This document shows positions 43,301-54,659 of a stretch of DNA of 64,000 nt, in pieces (positions within the stretch are counted from its first letter, which is position 1; the number at the start of each line of letters is the position of its first letter). Location of the stretch: contig NW_022145594.1 of NCBI RefSeq assembly GCF_000002235.5, positions 16,494,501-16,558,500 of the forward strand, read 5' to 3'. Under the pieces are notes generated by a model. It searched no databases. It was given only the letters and a program-made list of their open reading frames with translations, and had not been told where the DNA came from. The DNA comes from Strongylocentrotus purpuratus (taxonomy: Eukaryota; Echinodermata; Echinoidea; Camarodonta; Strongylocentrotidae). Position numbers and translations under genes: made by a program.

Positions 43301-44404
43301 ATTTAGTTTTTTCCGGGTGGCAGTTTAGAAGATTCTGGAATCACCGTACCAGTATATATTATACAATTGTGTATGCCTGTTCTTTGAATGTTAAGTCCAA
43401 ACCAGACTTCAAACGATAACAAATAAAACAATCGGGTGGGTATCATATTTTTCACAGACAATTGATTAAGTAAATATCAAGATAAATGTTGATTAGTAAG
43501 ACAACAATTTATTAAAGCATGGCATCTGCCATATGCTAATATGAAATCGCTTTTCAGTCGAGATATTTCAAAAAGATATTGAAGATAGTTATAACATCAG
43601 TTTTCATTATTTTTTTTCATACAGATGCTAACTTGAATAATAGAGATCATCCGGGCGGGCGGTGGATAGGATGGACGATGCTCATCCTAGAAGGCATTGT
43701 CTTTATAACCATCATGGCCAACGTGTTACGAGTGAGGACTGGTGAGCATTTTGAAAAGATTTTTTTATTTGTTATGCAGTTTTATAAGAATGAAATGAAA
43801 TAATGTTAACAAATTAGCGTTTGTTTATTGCGCAGGATGCGTTATCAATTATTTCCTTTTTTTCTTCCTTTTTATAACAAATACAAAATTTAAATAATGT
43901 ACTTAGTTTTTTACACAATTACTGGAGACAGACTTTTACATAAGGCCCGGCCTTCCTGTCTAGTCTCCAAATACTTTCATTAATGTACATGTTTAAAATA
44001 ATGTTTTTCCCTTGTACATCATGTCTTCTCTACTCGTGTTATCCTCATGTTATATATTGATACATGTATTATATTCTAACTTTTATATGTTTGTTTTCCT
44101 TTGTATATTTTTAAAGTATTTTAAAGTACTTTTGAAAGTATTGAATAAAGTGAACTTGAACTTGAACTTGAACCTATTTAAATGTCAGACCATTCTAAAT
44201 TGTCCATTCCTTATCCCAGGTCCTAACAAAAAGAATGAAGACAAAAATCAAGAGGAGGATCGTCAAGAAGATGTGCGAGGCAAAAGCAAACGAACTTCAT
44301 TTGTTTGTTTTTTCGGAAGTCCCTGTTATGCGAGACTAATGGGGGTACCCAATGTGATCACGTTCATCTTAGCAGTTATATATCTGGCAACAACTAATAA
44401 TTAA
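40381..44404 (+). CDS. Two-domain immunoglobulin-superfamily membrane protein, five exons
   Basis: Predicted exons are 40381-40438, 41676-42005, 42847-43173, 43625-43741 and 44220-44404. All four introns are GT-AG and phase 1, and together they give 338 residues. Exon 1: start ATG and a hydrophobic leader (residues 1-17). Exon 2: V-type Ig domain (about 20-130) with Cys40, Trp54 and Cys109 in DRGLYRCAV. Exon 3: C-type Ig domain (about 130-238) with Cys151 and Cys204; the acceptor at 42847 was chosen because it keeps phase. Exon 4: transmembrane segment (about 253-273) with a central Glu261. Exon 5: charged tail (KKNEDKNQEEDRQED), then Cys and a second hydrophobic stretch (about 320-338) up to the stop. 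The likely role is a cell-surface recognition or adhesion receptor; the ligand is unknown. No ITIM or ITAM is seen. One-exon-per-domain phase-1 structure is typical of Ig genes and allows domain shuffling. An ATTAAA lies at the stop codon. Exon 1 is the least certain exon. Confidence 0.75.
44010..44176 (+). repeat. LINE-type 3' tail with (GAACTT)n in intron 4
   Basis: Ends TTGAATAAAGTG followed by three GAACTT units, typical of CR1-like LINE 3' ends. It lies within the last intron of the Ig gene. Confidence 0.45.
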
Positions 44405-44499
44405 AGAAATCATGTTTTTATGCAGTACCTGTAAGTATGTTTATATTTATTATTTGTGTTATTTATATATAACTATGTATATCATATATTTGATAATCG

Positions 44500-45150
44500 A
44501 GCATTACGCCAAGATTGCGACATGAATTTGATAAAGGAATGATTTTACCGGAAATTGAAATGGGTTCTTTATGTAATTAGTTCAACTGAGATTTTGAGCC
44601 GAAAAGAATGAACTCGCATTTATTGTGATTTAATAGCAAAGAATGAGACTTCATCCAGGCGTCAATATCAGCGATGCAATTTTTTTAATTACGCAGGGTT
44701 TGGGAAGCTGAATTTGATGCGGCGGAAAAGAATCACACAATTGTATGTCACATGCATATAAGTGAACAGAGACAGGGTGATGTTGGAAAACATTTCTGAT
44801 ACCAGTTAGATAAATTGAAAATAAGGTGGGCCCGCCAAAAGAGCCGTGGGGTTCTCCAGAGCCAAGTGGCCTGGGGTGATGTGAAACCATTCAAAAGGAC
44901 AGACTGCGAACGGCATGAAAGATAGAATTCAAACCATTCGAGAGCCTGGTGCTGGATACCCAGACTTATGAGAGTATTTACAAGAATTTTGTGTCTACGG
45001 TGTCGATGGCTGAGGACAAATCTATATGGACCACGGCGGGAACAAATCCGGAGTTCATTTCTCGTATGATAGAGCTTGAAACATTGATAAGAAGGGTCTC
45101 AACACTATAGTGAGGGCGGTAAACTGATTGTAAAGGGCCAAATAAATTGT
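44500..45150 (-). pseudogene. CR1/L2-type reverse transcriptase fragment
   Basis: The minus strand reads, with frame changes, FVPAVVHIDLSSAIDTVDTK (the LDLSAAFDTVDH block), then IQHQALEWF, FGGPTLFSIYLTGI (the GSVLGPLLF block) and VSVHLYACDIQLCDSF (the catalytic YADD replaced by YACD). A shift separates the first and later blocks. No start or C-terminus is preserved. It begins about 100 bp downstream of the Ig gene stop, on the opposite strand. Confidence 0.75.
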
Positions 45151-45660
45151 GTAGATTGAATTATGAAATCATGATGGTTTTATATATTTTTAAATTAGAT
45201 CAAAAGACTAATTCTTTACACACTAACAAAAAATTACAATAAAACATGTAATAAGGTTATTAATTGTACATTTCTAATTAGTAGTTCAATAAAAACTGAA
45301 CGTGACTTTATGCTTTAAAAAAGATAATGTCAAACAGTATTCATTACATTGAATTCAATTAGATATATCTTTATTAGATTAATGGTACAGTATGGTATAG
45401 AGTGCTACAGTATCAATGGCCAAAAAACAAGTCCATTCTAATATAACAATTACAAATTGGCAGTTTACAACGGTAGATCAGAAGCCAATAAAAACAAATA
45501 CATAAATAAAAATGAGGGAATGCTGTAAGTGAGGTGATGATAAATCAAGTCTTTATTAGAGATCATGCACATAAAAAACAGGCCTGTCAACCGAGTGGGT
45601 TAGGTAGGCGGCAGGTTATAATGAACAATACATACAATAGCAAAGTACATTAACAATAAC

Positions 45661-45985
45661 AATACAAATAATAAAAAAAATAGGACTTTTACGGTAGCAG
45701 CATCCAAAGGGTGGAATAATCTCCCCATGTCCATCAGACAATCTGCCTCTATCAATATTTTTAAGAAGGCTCTGAAAACTCATCTCTTTACATGAATTCT
45801 CCTCTATGTTTAATTATTTAATTTAATTAATTGAATCTAATATTTTATATGGAATATCTAATTGTAGCCTTTAATTACTACATGTAGTAAAGACCAATAA
45901 TATTATTTGATGTTAGCGCTCTGAGCCTTATGGGAATGGCGCCCTAAATGTTTATTGTATTTTATTGTATTGTATTATATAATAC
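45661..45985 (+). mobile_element. CR1/L2-type LINE 3' end inserted in duplication copy 1
   Basis: 45688-45795 encodes FTVAASKGWNNLPMSIRQSA then SINIFKKALKTHLFT and a stop, the standard C-terminus of CR1/L2 reverse transcriptase proteins. A short 3' UTR ends in (TTGTA)n-like repeats. Copy 2 of the duplication lacks it, and AATACAAA flanks both sides, a likely target-site duplication. Confidence 0.85.
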
Positions 45986-46329
45986 AAAATATTCGTCATT
46001 GCAATTACAATGTAATAATTTATGTGATAACAAGGAACACCGGGATAGAGAGAAAGGGAAAGGAAAGATGTGAAAAGGGGAAAAGGAGAGAAAACAGAAG
46101 TGGTATTGTACAGAACAGGATACAAGAAGAAGATTGTAACATTATGATGAGGAAGAAAGATCCCCATACATGATACATTAATCAAAAATGGTATAATTGA
46201 ATCGAAATAAATGACGTATTACGGTAAATATTGACAGTTTGGTACAGAATGGTTACAAGTTCATTGATAAACAGAAAATGAAGACAAATTAATGTATAGA
46301 GATTGATAATTTACAATGTGAATTATTGA

Positions 46330-46893
46330 TCAAATTGCCATGCTGGCTCACGTCTTCCCAGTACAATTACAAGGGCTACATTTATCAGAGATTCTTTTTT
46401 CCCACCGGTACAAGTTTTTGTTAGTAGGAAGACTATCCATTGGTGCATTAACAGTGAACTTTATTACACTCTGAGTTAAGTTTAAATAATCGACTTCCAG
46501 GTTACATCAGTATGTTCCATATGAACAACTTTCATGAATTCCCCCTGTAAAAGTAATGGTTTGATCAACCTTTTCCGATTGTCTCTACATACATCTTAAA
46601 CTGATTTTTTTATCACAGTTTTTGTCTGGTTCCAGCTTACAGAGCCTGTTATTTTTGAGTGAATTTCATGTGCTTCCAAAGTGAACGACATTTGTCGTGA
46701 CCATCCCCTTTGTCTATCTAGTCTTCGGTCAAGGGCGTGATTTACAACATCGTCGCCTTTGACCCTAGATCTACTATAAGCCAGACAATGACAGGTTCGG
46801 TAGAGGTCCAAAATGGAAGGTATGTTCAAGCCATCAAGATCGTGGACCACAGCAAGATTGGCACCACGTAACGGTATTCCTAACCATATCTTA
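46330..46893 (-). pseudogene. R2-like LINE C-terminal remnant, copy 1
   Basis: The minus strand encodes KIWLGIPLRGANLAVVHDLD, LNIPSILDLYRTCHCLAYS and DDVVNHALDRRLDRQRGW (46893-46596), then after a shift FTVNAPMDSLPTNKNLYRWE and CSPCNCTG. The order (GLxIPS segment, then LPTxxNLxxW and a CxxC/H motif) is that of the region after the reverse transcriptase in R2-like non-LTR elements. The clade is tentative. Multiple stops. Confidence 0.55.
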
Positions 46894-46894
46894 A

Positions 46895-47278
46895 AGATAA
46901 ACTCCAGTACTGGTAAAAAAAAAAGAGTAATTCTCACAGAATTAAACGAAACTTACACTGAATGTTCAAGATTACAAATAAATGACATGTGCCAAACAAT
47001 TTTGGAAGAAAATGTATACTGGATGAGTAATGAGCATAGAAAGACAAGGAAATCAAGGTAGTACCAGCCCCGACACCATGTGTGTTGTCCCAAATATAGC
47101 TTTCCGTGTACAGCGCTTGTTACTTTACCAAGACTCGGTCAAATTTATTATGATTTTGATGACTCCAGAACCTTGCAGTGCACACCAGAACTTACATGCT
47201 ACATGATCAACTGTTTCTGATCCTTTCCACACCTTTTCTTTCACAATGCAATCGCATTACTAGTACTAAAGTTTATCT
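46895..47278. mobile_element. TTAA-flanked MITE in duplication copy 1
   Basis: Ends AGATAAACTCCAGTACTGG and its near reverse complement, with TTAA on each side (46891-46894, 47279-47282). The pre-insertion sequence CCATATCTTAATATATC is preserved at 50456-50472 in copy 2, which proves the boundaries and the TTAA duplication. The interior matches 17478-17863. Confidence 0.95.
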
Positions 47279-47282
47279 TTAA

Positions 47283-48687
47283 TATATCAATCTAATATTA
47301 AATTAAGATATTTCGAATGCGTTGCATGGACATCATGAACGGTAAGCACGTAACGGAGAGACAGGAGTGCGTATATAGTGAGTATACATACTTTATATTT
47401 GTTTCGAATATTTTTTCTTTCAGATTATATTCGAAGATTTCAGAAGTTTTCATCGAGAATGTGATAGGTGATCCTAAAAATGGTGAATGCTGGAAAAATA
47501 GAATATATGAGCCTTTCAATGTTCACAATGAAATATTCATGATACCAAGTGCCTATAATTGTTTACAAAACGCAGAAATAATAAAAACTTAAATGTGGAA
47601 CATATTATAGTACTAATGACTGCTATGAGGGACATATTTGTTTTTATACGCTCAAGGGGGGTTACATCGTGCTATCGCCCCGAGGCGTGCCTAGGGTGAT
47701 AGCACGCTGTAACCATCCCGAGAGCCTATAAAAACAACTGTGCCTCGAAAAATAATTAATCAAATATATTATGCTATGTATTCATGTGATTGCAATAACA
47801 TTAATTCAATATATATGAAATTTGTAAAAAAAGTTCATTTTGCAAATACATACCATAAAAATAAATTGGAAATAGCCAATTATATAGATTGATTATTAGT
47901 AAAGATTTCAGTATCGCACAAAGAGTTGAAGATGAAATGAAATATTATTAGTTCTAAATTGGGGTAACTCGAGATAGTGATGAGCATTCCCGACGGAGCG
48001 ACCAGTTGTGACCATTTGGGCTTCAGGCTAGAAGTATGTATATTTACATCAATTTACGTGCCCAAAGTGCTAATTTGAACGCTACAAATGAATTCGAATG
48101 CCAGAAGTACACCTTCGCGATGTCAGAAATCGTGTTGCGCCAAATCGAATGACCAAATAGCGAAAGAAGCACATTATTCATTAACTTTAATGAAACATAT
48201 ACATAGACAGATTCCAACAAAAATGTTATAGATTTGAAAACTAAAAAAAGGTATATCATTTGTATATGTATTTATTTCTTGTAAATTTGTATTAAACTCG
48301 CCCTGTAAGTGCGTTATGTCATGAAATATTTTAAAGATTTTTATAGACTTTGATCACGAATGTTTTTTTTATATTTTATGTTAATGTATTTATATATCAA
48401 AAAAGGAGAGCAGTGGTCTTGTAAAATGGTTGATAGTTTCGTGTAAAAACTTCATGTAAGACTTTCTCATGTTAAACATTTAGTGAAAACAAATGCTACT
48501 TCAGGCTGTGTATCAATTTACATGCATATATTCAACCACAGGTCGGATATGTTATAAGTATTGTTATTGCTGCATGATCAATTGCAATATGTATTGTAAT
48601 TATAATAAAGGTATAATATTGTCTTGCATAATTTTGCCTTAAAATGAATAAGCCTATTTGATATCATGAGTGTAAACTAAATCTACT
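47283..48687. other. Rest of duplication unit, no gene recognised
   Basis: AT-rich. It includes a palindromic stretch GGGTTACATCGTGCTATC...GATAGCACGCTGTAACC (47659-47714) that could form a stem of about 20 bp. The frames at 47298-47592 have no recognisable domain and recur in the second copy simply because the DNA is duplicated. Confidence 0.5.
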
Positions 48688-49124
48688 CATGCACGTAAAA
48701 AACAGGCCTGTCAACCCAGTGGGTTAGGTAGGCGGCAGGTTATAATGAACAATACATACAATAGCAAAGTAAATTAATATTAACAATACAAAATATTCGT
48801 CATTGCAACTACAATGTAATAATTTATGTGATAACAAGGAACACCGGGATAGAGAGAAAAGGGAAAGGGAAAATGTGAAAAGGTGAAAAGGAGAGAAAAC
48901 AGAAGTGGTATTGTACAGAACAGGATAAAAGAAGAAGATTGTAACATTATGATGAGGAAGAAAAATCCCCATACATGATACATTAATCAAAAATGGTATA
49001 ATTGAATCGAAATAAATGACGTATTACGGTAAATATTGACAGTTTGGTACAGAATGGTTACAAGTTCATTGATAAACAGAAAATGAAGACAAATTAATGT
49101 ATAGAGATTGATAAATTACAATGT

Positions 49125-49673
49125 GAATTATTGATCAAATTGCCATGCTGGCTCACGTCTTCCCAGTACAATTACAAAGGCTACATTTATCAGAGATTCT
49201 TTTTTTCCCACCGGTACAAGTTTTTTTTAGTAGGAAGACTATCTATTGCTGCATTAACAATGAACTTTATTACACTCTGAGGTAAGTTTAAATAATCGAC
49301 TTCCAGGTTACATCAGTGTTTTCCATATGAACCACTTTCATGAATTCCCCCTGTAAAAGTAATGGTTCGATCAACCTTTTCCGATTGTCTCTACATACAT
49401 CTTGAACTGATTTTTTATCACAGTTTTTGTCTGGTTCCAGCTTACAGAGCCTGTTATTTTTGAGTGAATTTCATGTGCTTCCAAAGTGAACGACATTTGT
49501 CGTGACCATCCCCTTTGTCTATCTAGTCTTCGGTCAAGGGCGTGATTTACAACATCGTCGCCTTTGACCCTAGATCTACTATAAGCCAGACAATGACAGG
49601 TTCGGTAGAGGTCCAAAATAGAAGGTATGTTCAAGCCATCAAGATCGTGGACCACAGCAAGATTGGCACCACG
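49125..49673 (-). pseudogene. R2-like LINE C-terminal remnant, copy 2
   Basis: Same remnant as 46330-46893, duplicated with the segment. Coding similarity stops at 49673, where a MITE is inserted, and the upstream residues (KIWLGIPL) resume after it at 50442-50465. Confidence 0.55.
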
Positions 49674-49676
49674 TAA

Positions 49677-49752
49677 GGCCAAAAAAAAAATCATTTGGTT
49701 GTCCTCGACCGCCTGCTCGTCATTTTCGGGCCGCTCACATTTTTTATTTTTT

Positions 49753-49783
<31 letters not shown>

Positions 49784-50441
49784 GGGGGGGGGGAGCAATC
49801 TTAAATGCCAAACATACCATTTTATGCATTTGCAAGGATCAAAATGCGTCCTGTTGCCAGTTTTGTCTTTTCAGTACGCAATTAGGTATTTATTAAACTT
49901 GCCAGTTTTATTTTTCTATGTCAAAATGCCGTTCATTCAAATTAGGTTCTGAGCATTCTTAAACTCATTTTAAAGCCCATCTGTACTAGTTTACAGGAGG
50001 GATTAGACCACCCTGCACGGTCACTGGACAGGTGGTTATCTCATCAAATCAGCTCTCAGTTAATATAAGATAAAGAGGATAATGGGGGACCAATGGTCAC
50101 CGATTAGGCATTGTTTGCTACATAGAGGGCGCAAATAGCTATAAGTAGTACAATGGAGATTTAATAGGTGCTGTATTTCAAAGCCCAAAGTACTTTGTGT
50201 TGGTCTTCATATTCATAGTACATTAAACTAGTCCTTTACCATATTCAAGTGTACAAGACTTTGTTTAAATGCTTGACAATCCCAATGATTTTTTTTTATT
50301 TTTATGGAAAATAAAATATTTAAAAAAAAAAAAAAAAGACACACAAAAAAATGAAGTTAAAAAAAAAAAAAAAAATCCGCCGGCCCGCCCCTACTCCAGA
50401 AAAGCAATCGAGGACAACCAAACATTTTTTTTTTTTGGCCT
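49677..50441. mobile_element. 765 bp GGCC-ended MITE with TAA duplication
   Basis: Begins GGCC, A-run, TCATTTGGTTGTCCTCGA and ends with the reverse complement, T-run and GGCC. TAA flanks both sides (49674-49676, 50442-50444). Copy 1 of the duplication shows the single TAA of the empty site at 46869-46871. The interior has long T, G and A runs and no gene. Confidence 0.93.
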
Positions 50442-50679
50442 AAGGGTATTCCTAACCATATCTTAATATATCAATCTAATATTAAATTAAGATATTTCGA
50501 ATGCGTTGCGTAGACATCATGAACGGTAAGCACGTAACGGAGAGACAGGATTGCGTATATAGTGAGTATACATACTTTATATTTGTTTCGATTATTTTTT
50601 CTTTCAGATCATATTCGAAGATTTCAGAAGTTTTCATCGAGAATGTGAAAGGTGATCCTAAAAATGGTGAATGCTGGTT

Positions 50680-51043
50680 AAAAAAAAAAAAGTAATTCTC
50701 ACAGAATCAAACGAAACTTACACTGAATGTTCAAGATTACAAATAAATGAAATGTGCCAAACAATTTTGGAAGAAAATGTATAATGGCTGAGTAATGAGC
50801 ATAGAAAAACAAGGAAATCAAGGTACTACCAGCCCCGACACCATGTGTGTTGTCCAATATAGAGCTTTCCGTGTACAGCGCTTGTTACTTTACCAAGACT
50901 CGGTCAAATTTATTATGATTTTGATGACTCCAGAACCTTGCAGTGCACACCAATACTTACATGCTACATGATCAACTGTTTCTGATCCTTTCCACACCTT
51001 TTCTTTCACAATGCAATCGCATTACTAGTACTAAAGTTTATCT
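50680..51043. mobile_element. TTAA MITE lacking its left end
   Basis: The body matches 46912-47278, but the left TIR is missing. It starts at GCTGGTTAAAAA, joined to unit sequence. The right end and TTAA (51044-51047) are intact. Confidence 0.85.
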
Positions 51044-52456
51044 TTAATATATCAATCTATTATTAAATTAAGATATTTCGAATGCGTTGCATGGACATCA
51101 TGAACGGTAAGCACGTAACGGAGAGACAGGAGTGCGTATATAGTGAGTATACATACTTTATATTTGTTTCGAATATTTTTTCTTTCAGATTATATTCGAA
51201 GATTTCAGAAGTTTTCATCGAGAATGTGATAGGTGATCCTAAAAATGGTGAATGCTGGAAAAATAGAATATATGAGCCTTTCAATGTTCACAATGAAATA
51301 TTCATGATACCAAGTGCCTATAATTGTTTACAAAACGCAGAAATAATAAAAACTTAAATGTGGAACATATTATAGTACTAATGACTGCTATGAGGGACAT
51401 ATTTGTTTTTATACGCTCAAGGGGGGTTACATCGTGCTATCGCCCCGAGGCGTGCCTAGGGTGATAGCACGCTGTAACCATCCCGAGAGCCTATAAAAAC
51501 AACTGTGCCTCGAAAAATAATTAATCAAATATATTATGCTATGTATTCATGTGATTGCAATAACATTAATTCAATATATATGAAATTTGTAAAAAAGTTC
51601 ATTTTGCAATTACATACCATAAAAATAAATTGGAAATAGCCAATTATATAGATTGATTATTAGTAAAGATTTCAGTATCGCACAAAGAGTTGAAGATGAA
51701 ATGAAATATTATTAGTTCTAAATTGGGGTAACTAGAGATAGTGATGAGCATTCCCGACGGAGCGACCAGTTGTGACCATTTGGGTTTCAGGCTAGAAGTA
51801 TGTATATTTACATCAATAAATTTACGTGCCCAAAGTGCTAATTTGAACGCTACAAATGAATTCGAATGCCAGAAGTACACCTTCGCGATGTCAGAAATCG
51901 TGTTGCGCCAAATCGAATGACCAAATAGCGAAAGAAGCACATTATTCATTAACTTTAATGAAACATATACATAGACAGATTCCAACAAAAATGTTATAGA
52001 TTTGAAAACTAAAAAAAGGTATATCATTTGTATATGTATTTATTTTTTTGTAAATGTGTATTAAACTCGCCCTGTAAGTGCGTTATGTTATGAAATATTT
52101 CAAAGATTTTTATAGACTTTGATCACGAATGTTTGTTTATGTTTTATGTTAATGTATTTATGTATCAAAAAAGGAGAGCAGTGGTCTTGTAAAATGATTA
52201 ATAGTTTCGTGTAAAAACTTCATGTAAGACTTTATCATGTTAAACATTTAGTGAAAATATATGCTACTTCAGGCTGTGTGTTAATTTACATGCATATATT
52301 CAACCACAGGTCGGATATGTTATAAGTATTGTTATTGCTGCATGATCAATTGCAATATGTATTGTAATTATAATAAAGGTATAATATTGTCTTGCATAAT
52401 TTTGCCTTAAAATGAATAAGCCTATTTTATATCATGAGTGTAAACTAAATCTACTC

Positions 52457-53159
52457 TTTGACATTGTATAGGCGATTGACTAAACGTGTCATATCTTGAT
52501 TAACTCACGTTCTTCATGTCGGCAAGTCAATTGTATGTGTTCATTTGATGTCCAATTAATTAATAAATATTGTGCAGTTATGAACGATAGTCGACACAAA
52601 TTGTGCCATGCCACTGTCCATTTTCGTTCCAATAGGCTCCATATAACGTACGAGGTACATATCACAGTGGTCAGGTAGATGTGATCAGTATTAAACATAT
52701 TGGACAATACAGTTTTTGGTTTGCTCACTGTGGACACAGCACCGGCTTTAGTATGATTAAACAAGGAAATGAAATAAATTAATATAGATAGTAACATCTG
52801 GGTCATGTTTGTTATAACTATGTATGGTATATTGTACACAGTTTTGTGTTAATGATTTCTTTTACGATATGTTAGTTTCTCTCGTTTGTTTATTTCATTC
52901 TTATAACTTCTCGGTAGAACGGCGGTGCTTTGATGGCACAGATAAGTGGGTGTGCAATTCGACATTATCTTGCCATATTATCCTTTTATGCTATTATATT
53001 TTTTTTCTTATATTATGTGAATAAAATCAACCAATAAATAAAAACTGGGGTCTCATATTGGCAAATATATTTTAACGTTTGAAAGTCTCAGTATAATTCT
53101 CAAGTATTGTTATCATGTTGTATGCACAAATGAATGTATATGCACCATGTTCACTAGTT

Positions 53160-53190
<31 letters not shown>

Positions 53191-54230
53191 ATCTGAAGCA
53201 TTACACATGTATAATACAACAAATGAATACAACACTTCAAAGAACCACAACTACGACTCCTTGAATGTTATGTTGTATACATAGTCATTACGACCAACGT
53301 GTACCGTAAGAGGATGAAACAATGAGAGGACGCGTGCAATGCTTCAATGCGATATATGGAATAGCACAAGACCTTCATAAATTATCTCATACTCCGAACA
53401 TAAATTATGCTGGCCTGCACCAGGGAGCCCATCTCCCTGCCTACATGTACAGTGCAGTGATATATTATAGGCATGCAAAGATATGCTTTGTATATAGCAG
53501 TTTGAACTATTAACCACAAGGATCGCTTCCTGCTTTTTCATGAGAGGTATCAATTGTAGTTTCCCAAGCGCGTCTATTTCGGAGTCGTATGGATTTTCAA
53601 CATGCGGGTACATTCATGACCTTAGCTTTGTAACCCGATATCTCATATATGTATTAGTTTTGTCATCACGGTCATAGTGATCGTGTGTGTTATATGATAC
53701 AGATGTGAGTCTATAGTCATTTTAAAATTCACTTAGGCCTATAATCTTTGATATTCGAAATTAGTTTAAAAACAAAAAATATTATACAGACTGCGCAGTC
53801 CTTTATCGAGGCAAATGATTTTGGGAAACACATCCAAAGTCATTCACTATTCACAAGATAATTAACTATAATGTACAATTACCCAAACATGGCAGGTTTC
53901 TATTCTAAGCATCTCCAAAGCGACTAACAGAGGGCAGATTTTATTTCAAGTATGCTATTCGTGAAGCGAAGAGTTAAAGCTTCACAACACCCTACACCCT
54001 GCAAAATAATAAAAATAAAATCTCAATGAAAATTTATCAAATAACAAAAGTCAAAAGCTAATTTTAATGCTTAATTTTCTTTGTCATTATTTCCCAGTAG
54101 CTTAGAAAAGATATATTTGCTAAGTTGCATAGTTATATGGTTGTATGATTTCCTTCGCTCCAATTGGATAAACATGTACATCTATTCGATGGATATAGTT
54201 CTACATATTATGTACGAACCGCCATAGCTG
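52457..54230. other. Intergenic, with (CT)n at 53158-53195
   Basis: No coding region I can support. It contains a CT microsatellite and otherwise AT-rich DNA. Short frames on both strands lack domains. Confidence 0.5.
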
Positions 54231-54234
54231 CAGT

Positions 54235-54470
54235 ATAAGTGTGCTTAACATATCAAACGATCGTCAGACGGCGTTTCAAAATGGATCTGACATATATTAT
54301 GTTAATGTCATGACCACGATCAACTCTTGGCTTCCTTTCAACAGTCGAAGTAGTCTTTATACTGAAGCCGGTTTACAGTTAGTCTTTCAAAGGGATTTAT
54401 TAATGAATGTGAGGGCCGGACAGTCTTTTCTTTCCAGCAGCATGTTCCTTAGGATGACTGAGCACAGTAT
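54235..54470. repeat. Direct repeat flanking the tandem array (left)
   Basis: The block with ATATATTATGTTAATGTCAT and CTTTTCTTTCCAGCA recurs at 55875-56095 on the other side of the array. This suggests the whole array lies between duplicated flanks. Confidence 0.65.
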
Positions 54471-54659
54471 TTGTCAATCTGTTTCAGTTTATAATTTAGT
54501 ATGCGCAATACAGGCACATTTTTCATTAAATCTGTATATCACATTAAATGTTATGAGTCCTCCTCCTCAGCAATAATAAAAAAGAATTCCATATAATAGT
54601 TGAATAAATCGTGAGCATGTAGTAAGCCCAAGGAATTCTAATGAGATAGAGAATTTTTA

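Larger units (their letters stand above)
45563..48687. repeat. Tandem segmental duplication, copy 1
   Basis: Starts at CATGCACATAAAAAACAGGC and ends at CTAAATCTACTC, where copy 2 begins directly. It is nearly identical to 48688-52456 apart from insertions: copy 1 alone has an L2 3' end (45661-45985), and copy 2 alone has a 765 bp MITE. The unit includes an R2-like LINE remnant and a TTAA MITE site. Confidence 0.9.
48688..52456. repeat. Tandem segmental duplication, copy 2
   Basis: Second copy of 45563-48687, longer because of a 765 bp MITE (49677-50441) and a local rearrangement (50445-51047) in which about 210 bp of the downstream segment is duplicated in front of a MITE lacking its left end. 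Confidence 0.9.

Noticed and set aside
47298..47592. Overlapping frames on both strands, repeated at 51063-51357
   Set aside because: Identical in both places because the DNA is duplicated. No domain, and the same sequence is truncated at 50501-50695 without any sign of coding constraint.
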